Under the pieces are notes generated by a model. It had not been told where the DNA came from. It worked only from the letters and a program-made list of their open reading frames with translations, and searched no databases. Positions 1 to 4,844 of a stretch of 7,522 nt of DNA are shown in pieces. The translations under genes and the position numbers were made by a program. The stretch's first letter is position 1. Every line of letters begins with the position of its first letter. The DNA comes from Candidatus Eiseniibacteriota bacterium. Its GTDB lineage: Bacteria > Joyebacterota > Joyebacteria > Joyebacterales > Joyebacteraceae. Where the stretch lies: positions 1-7,522 of the forward strand of contig DAOVNE010000053.1 of assembly GCA_030630395.1 (NCBI GenBank), in the 5' to 3' direction.

Positions 1-2
1 AC

Positions 3-782
3 GGCTATTCCCTGGGACCATCGAGTGTCGAGCTCCACACAACTGCTCCGGCATCGGCTTTCATGAAGCACGCTCTGTACACGGGACCGGCGGCCCTTGT
101 GCTTGCGGTCGTGCTCGCCCTGGGACTTGCAAGCTTCGCTGAATCGAGAGCGCGGCTCCGCCTGCTCCTCCCCACGATCATCGTGCCGATTGTCGGAACA
201 ACTGTGCTTGCGATTTTGAACGTGAAGGTGTTCAATCCGCGCTACATCGCAGTGGCGCTTCCGCTGATCATCATTCTTGCGGCGGCGGGGGCGAGGAGAC
301 TGAGAGGATTGCCGGGCAGAGCGGTCGCGGGACTTCTGATCGTCCTCTGTCTCTGGTCCGCAGGGAACTACTACTGGAACCCGGCCTACTGGCGAGAGGA
401 TGTGAGAGGCGCCGTCCAGTATATCGAGGAGCGGGAGAGCGACGGGGACATTGTCCTCGTGCCTGTTGTCACGGACGTCTTCGATCACTACTATGGGGGA
501 GAGCAGGAGCGCTTCCTCTTCTACCCGGGGCAGGCTGGAAGCGACACCGAAGTCGCGGAGCGCGTGACTTCCGGTGTGTCCGGACGCCAGAGGCTATGGT
601 ATGTGAGTTCGAGGTCGTGGCACGTGGACCCTGAGGGGCGGATCGCGGAGTATCTTGACAGTCAGTATGAGTTAGAGGGTTCTGCCGATTTCCCCGGGGT
701 TCAGGTGAGGCTCTATAGCCTGGTTGAGCGTATGCTGCCCCCTGGCGCGATCGGGACACCGGGACCGGGGGAATTGCCATAA
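3..782 (+). CDS. C-terminal part of a GT39/ArnT-like membrane glycosyltransferase (5' partial)
   Basis: The reading frame is open from the left edge to a TAA at 780-782, giving 259 residues, so the start and the catalytic N-terminus lie outside the window. The ATG at 63 is in frame but sits in what looks like the middle of the protein, so it is probably internal. About four hydrophobic segments are visible at fragment residues 24-44, 53-72, 80-96 and 106-120. A FNPRYIAVALP stretch (about residues 77-87) precedes the third segment, as in GT39/ArnT-type proteins. A soluble C-terminal domain of about 125 residues follows; its NPAYWREDVRGAVQYI and DGDIVLVP motifs resemble the periplasmic tail of uncharacterised GT39-family proteins. 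Such enzymes transfer a sugar from a polyprenyl-phosphate donor at the outer face of the inner membrane. Donor and acceptor cannot be inferred here, because the acidic catalytic loops are N-terminal. Another polytopic membrane protein of the locus is the main alternative. Confidence 0.6.
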   Translation, partial: GYSLGPSSVELHTTAPASAFMKHALYTGPAALVLAVVLALGLASFAESRARLRLLLPTIIVPIVGTTVLAILNVKVFNPRYIAVALPLIIILAAAGARRLRGLPGRAVAGLLIVLCLWSAGNYYWNPAYWREDVRGAVQYIEERESDGDIVLVPVVTDVFDHYYGGEQERFLFYPGQAGSDTEVAERVTSGVSGRQRLWYVSSRSWHVDPEGRIAEYLDSQYELEGSADFPGVQVRLYSLVERMLPPGAIGTPGPGELP

Positions 783-801
783 CCGTGGCACGAGTTATGC
801 T
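774..801 (+). promoter_or_regulatory. Candidate sigma70-like promoter upstream of the export genes
   Basis: TTGCCA at 774-779 matches the -35 consensus at 5 of 6 positions. TATGCT at 796-801 matches the -10 consensus at 4 of 6. They are 16 bases apart. It overlaps the last codons of the upstream membrane protein, and the predicted start of transcription, near 808, would leave a leader of about 60 bases before the OPX start codon. The 89-base gap here is one of only two gaps over 50 bases in the cluster, which fits a transcription start. In GC-rich genomes such matches arise by chance, so this is a candidate only. Confidence 0.3.
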
Positions 802-819
802 TTAGGAGGGTTCGGGTTG

Positions 820-837
820 GAGCCCGGTGGGGGGCTC
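820..837 (+). repeat. Small inverted repeat (hairpin) in the leader
   Basis: GAGCCC at 820-825 and GGGCTC at 832-837 are perfect complements around a 6-base loop, a GC-rich 6-bp stem. It lies between the promoter candidate and the ribosome binding site of the OPX gene, ending 18 bases before that site. No T-run follows, so it is not a typical intrinsic terminator. It could stabilise the 5' end of the mRNA or affect translation, or have no role. Confidence 0.35.
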
Positions 838-855
838 AACTGCTTGCAGGTGCAC

Positions 856-863
856 AGGGGAGA
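856..863 (+). promoter_or_regulatory. Ribosome binding site that sets the OPX start at 872
   Basis: AGGGGAGA lies 8 bases before the ATG at 872. The in-frame GTG at 827 has its nearest purine-rich motif (AGGAGGG, 804-810) 16 bases away, which is too far. The in-frame ATG at 881 is 17 bases from this site. Starting at 872 also puts a signal peptide right at the N-terminus. Confidence 0.6.
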
Positions 864-871
864 CCTACTAT

Positions 872-1654
872 ATGCTGTCTATGAGGGCGAGATTGCTTGT
901 CGTATTCCTAGTAGCCGCTCTGATCGCATGCGTTCAGGGTTGCGGCGCACCGCGTAGTGACGTGGGGGCGCCGGATGCGGCTCCATCCTCCATGAGTGCA
1001 GGTTCCCCTCTCGTGGGTGTCGGCGCTCCGACGACGGTGGCCGGCGCGTACAGGCTGAGGATCGGGGATGAGATCGTCGTAAGGTTCCTGACCGATGAGA
1101 GCTTGGGTTTCAGCACACCGGTGACACCAAGTGGCACGGTCAGCGTGCCGCTAGGTGGGGACATCGTCGCTCTGGGGCGAACGACGGCGGAGCTATCGGA
1201 GGCGGTCGAGGAGAGCGTTGGGGAGTATCTCCTGGATCCCGCCGTCACGATAGTTATCACAAGCGTGGCGGCGCAGCCGATCTTCGTAATCGGTGAAGTG
1301 AAGAGGCCCGGGCGCATCGAGGCGACGGGCGAGATGACGGTGACTCGTGCGGTAGCAGCGGCCGGGGGGATCCTGTCCACTGGGAGAGCGAGCAGCGTGA
1401 TGATCGTGCGCACCTCCGGAGTTCAAGAGCCGGTCGCATTCCGTGTGGACGTGACGAAGGTTCTAAGCGGACGCGACTTCTCGGAGGACATCGTCCTCGC
1501 TCCGAACGACATCGTATACGTTCCGAAGTCTGTGATCGGGAAGGTCAACGAATTCGTTGATCTCTTCTTTGATAACATAGCCCCCGCTCAGCTGTTTTAC
1601 CTGCGGGGCTACGACATGACACATCTTGGGAGTGACGGGCGGGCCTGGTACTAG
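872..1654 (+). CDS. Polysaccharide export lipoprotein, OPX/Wza family (Poly_export + SLBB)
   Basis: This 260-residue protein is predicted to be secreted and lipid-anchored. A basic start (MLSMRAR) and a hydrophobic stretch (residues 8-19) lead to cysteines at 20 (LIAC) and 24 (VQGC), either of which could be the lipidated residue. After a small-residue-rich linker comes the Poly_export domain (about 58-130), which opens with AYRLRIGDEI and contains a VTPSGTVSVPL strand. An SLBB-type domain follows (about 135-218), with the FVIGEVKRPG motif at 138-147 and APNDIVYVP at 210-218. A short hydrophobic, probably amphipathic segment (about 222-245) closes it. OPX proteins carry polysaccharide across the periplasm and outer membrane together with a co-polymerase, which is the next gene, 35 bases downstream. 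It is shorter than E. coli Wza (about 380 residues) and has one clear SLBB domain rather than two, like OPX proteins of exosortase-associated loci. The family call is secure; the polymer is unknown. Confidence 0.92.
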   Translation: MLSMRARLLVVFLVAALIACVQGCGAPRSDVGAPDAAPSSMSAGSPLVGVGAPTTVAGAYRLRIGDEIVVRFLTDESLGFSTPVTPSGTVSVPLGGDIVALGRTTAELSEAVEESVGEYLLDPAVTIVITSVAAQPIFVIGEVKRPGRIEATGEMTVTRAVAAAGGILSTGRASSVMIVRTSGVQEPVAFRVDVTKVLSGRDFSEDIVLAPNDIVYVPKSVIGKVNEFVDLFFDNIAPAQLFYLRGYDMTHLGSDGRAWY

Positions 1655-1673
1655 CGTACTGTGCGAGGCGTGT

Positions 1674-1682
1674 AAGGAAGGA
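1674..1682 (+). promoter_or_regulatory. Ribosome binding site supporting a TTG start at 1690
   Basis: AAGGAAGGA ends 7 bases before the TTG at 1690, an ideal spacing. The next in-frame ATG, at 1711, has only a GAGGA directly abutting it, which is too close to act as a ribosome binding site. The TTG is therefore preferred as the start of the co-polymerase gene. Confidence 0.55.
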
Positions 1683-1689
1683 CAAGGGC

Positions 1690-3048
1690 TTGGAAAGCAG
1701 CAACCGAGGAATGCAGGACACATCGCTCTTGCGTGACGTCGTATACGTCATCTTCAAGAGAAAAGCCGTGCTGATCACGCTTGCCGTGGTCGGAGTGGCC
1801 ATCATGATATACGGTTTCAAGACCGGCGTGGCGAGCTATGAGGCGTCAGCGCGTGTGTTGATCAAGCGTCAGCACCAGGGGTACGTTATGCCCTCGGAGA
1901 CACGCGGGGTGCTCAAGCGAGCCGAGGTCGTCAACTCGGAGATTTCGATAATCACCAGCACGGCTGTTGCTGAGGCTGTTGTGGACAGGCTTGAACTGGC
2001 GACCGGCGATGAGCGGCCGCTGGCCATCTACCGCATGTCGAAGAAGCTCAAGGCCCAGGAGCAGCCGGAGTCCGACATTATAGACATCTCGTACCGTCAC
2101 ACGGACGCCCAGATGGCGGCCGATGTGGTGAATGCCGCACTCGATGCATACCTTGAGATCAGAAAGGCGGTGGCCCTCAACTACGATGCGGTCGTCTATC
2201 TGGATTCTCAGGCAGATCGGGTCCGGGCTGAACGCGACTCGACCGCCATGGCGCTGGCGCTCTTCGGTGGAGAGAGAGGCGAGCTTGTACGGGGCCGTCT
2301 TGCGGAGCAGCAGATGGGGCTCCAGAACCGCTTCGAGAACGAACTCGCGACCTTGAACTCGCACATTCAGTCGTTCGAGGAGAAGCTGGCCATGGTCGAT
2401 GAGTGGCTGGCCTCAGGCGCTGACCCGTCCCACATTCCGAGCGGAGAGATCTACGCGACGACGAGCGTCCAGCAGGCCAAGAAGCGGCTGGTCGAACTCG
2501 AGCTGACTATGGCAGGGGTTTCTGCGAAGTACACGGCCGACCATCCCGCGCTTCTGAAGCTGGAGCGGGAGGTAGCGGCCACTCAGGTGGTTCTGCAGAA
2601 AGAGGTGAGGCAGGCACTTGCTCGGCAGAGGATGCGGATCGATGAGTGGAAGGCGGAGCGCCGTGCTGTGCTCAGCATGCTCGATGACCTGCACAATGAG
2701 GACGAGGAGATAGCCCAGAGCCGATCCACGATCAGGCTCCTGGAGCACGATCTCATGATCCATGCGGACATGTATGCGATCATCATGGACAGGCGGGAGC
2801 AGTTCAGGATCACGGCCGCCACCGATCCGAATCTCCTCAACATCGGCATCGTGGCGAGGGCATCGATCCCGGCCAGGCCGACGCCTCAGCCCGTCAACAT
2901 GAGGGTCGTCGTTGGTCTCTTCACGATCATCTTCGGCGTTCTACTCGTCTTCACCATGGAGAGAGCGGACAATTCGCTCGAGCGCCGCGAGGACATCCAG
3001 AGAGTGCTCGGACTCAAGGTGCTGGCCACGATTCCGGAGCGGAAGTAG
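1690..3048 (+). CDS. Polysaccharide co-polymerase / chain-length determinant (Wzz-GNVR type, no kinase domain)
   Basis: This 452-residue inner-membrane protein has the two-helix layout of polysaccharide co-polymerases. Helix 1 is at about 26-43, preceded by a short cytoplasmic N-terminus with a Wzz-like start (SLLRDVVYVIFKRK). A large periplasmic region follows, with an early globular part (about 48-160) and long charged, heptad-like helices (about 165-240 and 260-370) containing the KYTADHPALLKLE motif at 280-292. A GNVR-like segment (about 350-397) leads to a proline-rich stretch (P394, P397, P399, P401) and helix 2 (about 405-422). The cytoplasmic tail (423-452) ends in EDIQRVLGLKVLATIP. 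In fused Wzc proteins that motif links helix 2 to the tyrosine kinase domain; here the protein stops just after it, so this is a split form whose kinase-like partner is encoded at 3930. These proteins set chain length and contact the OPX protein. The start is a TTG. The next gene begins one base after the stop. Confidence 0.9.
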   Translation: MESSNRGMQDTSLLRDVVYVIFKRKAVLITLAVVGVAIMIYGFKTGVASYEASARVLIKRQHQGYVMPSETRGVLKRAEVVNSEISIITSTAVAEAVVDRLELATGDERPLAIYRMSKKLKAQEQPESDIIDISYRHTDAQMAADVVNAALDAYLEIRKAVALNYDAVVYLDSQADRVRAERDSTAMALALFGGERGELVRGRLAEQQMGLQNRFENELATLNSHIQSFEEKLAMVDEWLASGADPSHIPSGEIYATTSVQQAKKRLVELELTMAGVSAKYTADHPALLKLEREVAATQVVLQKEVRQALARQRMRIDEWKAERRAVLSMLDDLHNEDEEIAQSRSTIRLLEHDLMIHADMYAIIMDRREQFRITAATDPNLLNIGIVARASIPARPTPQPVNMRVVVGLFTIIFGVLLVFTMERADNSLERREDIQRVLGLKVLATIPERK

Positions 3049-3049
3049 C

Positions 3050-3904
3050 ATGTATACGAAGTTCTACAAGCTGGCCGAGAGGCCATTCGAACTCACGCCG
3101 GATCTCAGGTTTCTCTATCTGAGCGGCAAGCATAAGGAAGCCCTTGCTCATCTGACCTACGGTGTCAGAGAACGACGTGTTTTCGTGCAGCTCACCGGAG
3201 AGGTGGGGACCGGAAAGACAACGATGCTCGACGCGCTCGTCCACGGACTGGACGCCAGCACGAAGGTCGCGTGGCTCTCGAATACGACGATCGGGCGGAC
3301 CGATCTTCTGCGTGTCCTTGGATGGGGGCTCGGGATCAAGCTCAAGGGCCGCTCAAAGATGGAGATCCATCGCGAGATCTCGGAGTTCCTCAACACGTGG
3401 ACGGCATCCGGTCGAAACGCGGTCTTCATTGTGGATGAGGCTCAGAACCTCAATCTTCCAATGCTCGAGGAAGTGAGGCTGCTGTCCAACCTTCGCTCCG
3501 GCGGGCACCCGAGCCTTCAGATCGTCCTGGCCGGGCAGCCGGAACTCAGGCGGAAGCTTGAGCTTCAGCAGCTGAGACAGCTGAGACAGCGTATCAGCAT
3601 CAGGTTTCATCTGGATCCGCTGTCTCGCGTCGAGACAGGGGAATACATCAGACACAGGCTCACCGTTGCCGGCGCAGCGGATCTTGAGATCTTCGACCGT
3701 AGCGCCGTCGATGGGATATTCGACTACTCGCGTGGTGTTCCGAGGATGATCAACACCGTCTGCGACAATGCTCTTCTGGCCGGGTACGCCGACAATCGTC
3801 CTTGGATAGGCAGACGGACGATCACTGAGACCATTGAGGTTGTCGAATGCAGAACGAGTGACCACGTTGAGCAGCCGGCAGAGCGGGGCGCAGTCCAGCT
3901 ATAG
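3050..3904 (+). CDS. ExeA/GspA-like AAA ATPase of the EPS locus
   Basis: This 284-residue soluble protein starts with MYTKFYKLAERPFELTPD, the hallmark N-terminus of the ExeA/GspA ATPase family (a short aromatic segment before the AAA fold). The Walker A motif is intact (GEVGTGKTT, 50-58) and so is Walker B (VFIVDEAQN, 125-133). A VLAGQPEL strand-turn at 159-166 and a QLRQRI segment at 177-182, whose arginines could act in trans, follow in the usual order. GVPRMINTVCDNALL near 229-243 matches the family's sensor-2 region. It has no transmembrane helix or peptidoglycan-binding domain, unlike ExeA itself. Related ATPases accompany exosortase (XrtA)-type EPS clusters; their exact job is not established. 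The start is ATG at 3050, one base after the co-polymerase stop, with GGAG at 3036-3039 as a plausible ribosome binding site, so the two are probably translationally coupled. A longer reading frame upstream lies inside the co-polymerase gene and is not used. Confidence 0.88.
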   Translation: MYTKFYKLAERPFELTPDLRFLYLSGKHKEALAHLTYGVRERRVFVQLTGEVGTGKTTMLDALVHGLDASTKVAWLSNTTIGRTDLLRVLGWGLGIKLKGRSKMEIHREISEFLNTWTASGRNAVFIVDEAQNLNLPMLEEVRLLSNLRSGGHPSLQIVLAGQPELRRKLELQQLRQLRQRISIRFHLDPLSRVETGEYIRHRLTVAGAADLEIFDRSAVDGIFDYSRGVPRMINTVCDNALLAGYADNRPWIGRRTITETIEVVECRTSDHVEQPAERGAVQL

Positions 3905-3917
3905 CCGGTACATGATT

Positions 3918-3924
3918 GGAAAGG
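3918..3924 (+). promoter_or_regulatory. Ribosome binding site that sets the kinase-like gene start at 3930
   Basis: GGAAAGG ends 5 bases before the ATG at 3930. The in-frame ATG at 3912 and TTG at 3834 would lie within or before this site. Starting at 3930 also gives the N-terminus MSKISKAMDRA, which resembles the usual start of separate EPS-locus BY-kinase homologues. Confidence 0.55.
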
Positions 3925-3929
3925 CAGCA

Positions 3930-4736
3930 ATGAGCAAGATCTCAAAGGCGATGGATAGAGCGGACCGCGAGGAGCGCCGAGGGCAGGATGTCGGCGGACC
4001 GGCTGCAGGCGGAGAGATTCACGACGGGCCGCGACAGACGGAGGAGTCCGAAGTCGTGACCCCGAGAGAGAGACGCGCGCCTGTTCGAACGGCACGCGCG
4101 GTCGAGCTGCCCGAGAGCATCGAGGAATATCACGGTCTGGCGTCGGAGATCTACATGGCTCTCCCGGATATACCCTCGCGTATCATCATGGTTGTAAGTG
4201 CAGTAGAGGGCGAGGGCACGAGCACCGTGGCGCGGGAGTTCGCCCACAGCGTGGCCGTGTCCAACGAGATCGACACGCTGCTTGTGGATGGGAATCTTCG
4301 CCGACCACAGCACCACAAGGTGTTGAGAGCATCGCAAGATCCTGGTCTGACAGATCTGGTTCTCAGCGGCGCCGCATTCGATTCATGCCTGCGGAGCGTC
4401 GGTATCCCGCACCTTGTTCTGATGCCGGCGGGGAGAAGAGTCATTGCGCCTCCACGCATCTTCACTGATCCGGGTCTGGACGCCGGCCTGCAGGAGTGTC
4501 GCAGGCGCTTCAAGTTGACTGTGATCGACGCCCCACCCCTTCTCGCTTTCTCCGAGGCGATACAGCTTTCGCGGAAGGTAGACGGTGTTGTGCTGGTGGT
4601 GAGGGCAGGCCACACGAAGCGCCAGCTGGTGGAGGTGGCTGTCGACCGGCTCAACGATGCGGGTGCGAATGTCATTGGAACCGTTCTGAATCGGAGGAAG
4701 TTCTACATACCTCCCATGATCTACGAGCGCCTCTAG
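3930..4736 (+). CDS. CpsD/CapB-family BY-kinase homologue with degenerate active-site motifs
   Basis: This 268-residue cytoplasmic P-loop protein has the fold order of bacterial tyrosine (BY) kinases. It begins with MSKISKAMDRA, then a polar, Gly/Glu/Arg-rich linker (about 12-58), then the ATPase domain. VVSAVEGEGTST (88-99) is the Walker A region, but Thr97 (codon ACG at 4218-4220) sits where the catalytic lysine of GEGKT/S is expected. Walker A' reads LLVDGNLRRP (117-126), with Asn122 in place of the second aspartate. Walker B is VIDAPP (198-203), with Asp200 kept. The EX2RX2R ring motif appears as E65-x2-H68-x2-A71. The C-terminus (RRKFYIPPMIYERL) has only two tyrosines, 259 and 265, rather than a Tyr cluster. 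Family members bind the co-polymerase tail and control chain length by autophosphorylation. This one may still bind that tail but probably lacks normal kinase activity; an evolved variant subfamily is the alternative. The gene follows the ATPase gene by 25 bases. Confidence 0.85.
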   Translation: MSKISKAMDRADREERRGQDVGGPAAGGEIHDGPRQTEESEVVTPRERRAPVRTARAVELPESIEEYHGLASEIYMALPDIPSRIIMVVSAVEGEGTSTVAREFAHSVAVSNEIDTLLVDGNLRRPQHHKVLRASQDPGLTDLVLSGAAFDSCLRSVGIPHLVLMPAGRRVIAPPRIFTDPGLDAGLQECRRRFKLTVIDAPPLLAFSEAIQLSRKVDGVVLVVRAGHTKRQLVEVAVDRLNDAGANVIGTVLNRRKFYIPPMIYERL

Positions 4737-4844
4737 ATGTCGGCGCTTGGATCCCACGAAGGGGTGCGGTTCGGCTCATGACTCGTGCGGTGACCATAAC
4801 AGGTCTGTCGAGGAGCGGCGTCGGTCGGACCCGGGAGCAGCGCG
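4737..4844 (+). other. Spacer between the kinase-like gene and the polymerase gene
   Basis: This is the longest gap in the cluster, 108 bases. I see no convincing terminator, no convincing promoter and no RNA gene. A 14-codon reading frame (ATG at 4737, directly after the kinase-like stop, to TGA at 4779-4781) has no ribosome binding site that I can defend. GGGAG at 4833-4837, 7 bases before the ATG at 4845, is a good ribosome binding site for the next gene. Confidence 0.6.

Noticed and set aside
783..871. Possible c-di-GMP (GEMM) or other riboswitch before the OPX gene
   Set aside because: The leader is short and has a single 6-bp stem; I cannot find the conserved paired domains or GNRA/receptor elements expected of a GEMM aptamer.
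817..957. AGGAGGG at 804-810 followed by TTG at 817, a possible leader peptide of about 46 residues
   Set aside because: It runs in another frame through the signal-peptide region of the OPX gene, the product has no signal or motif, and the better-placed ribosome binding site belongs to the ATG at 872.
3569..3590. 9-base tandem repeat (CAGCTGAGA twice plus CAGC) coding QLRQLRQ in the ATPase
   Set aside because: As I recall the family, the K-L-x4-L-x-Q-L-R-Q-R spacing here is the normal length, so it is ordinary coding sequence rather than a recent duplication.
4747..4800. Weak promoter-like boxes (TTGGAT near 4747, CATAAC at 4795-4800) in the spacer before the polymerase gene
   Set aside because: The two boxes are far too far apart to work together and neither has a matching partner at 16-18 bases.
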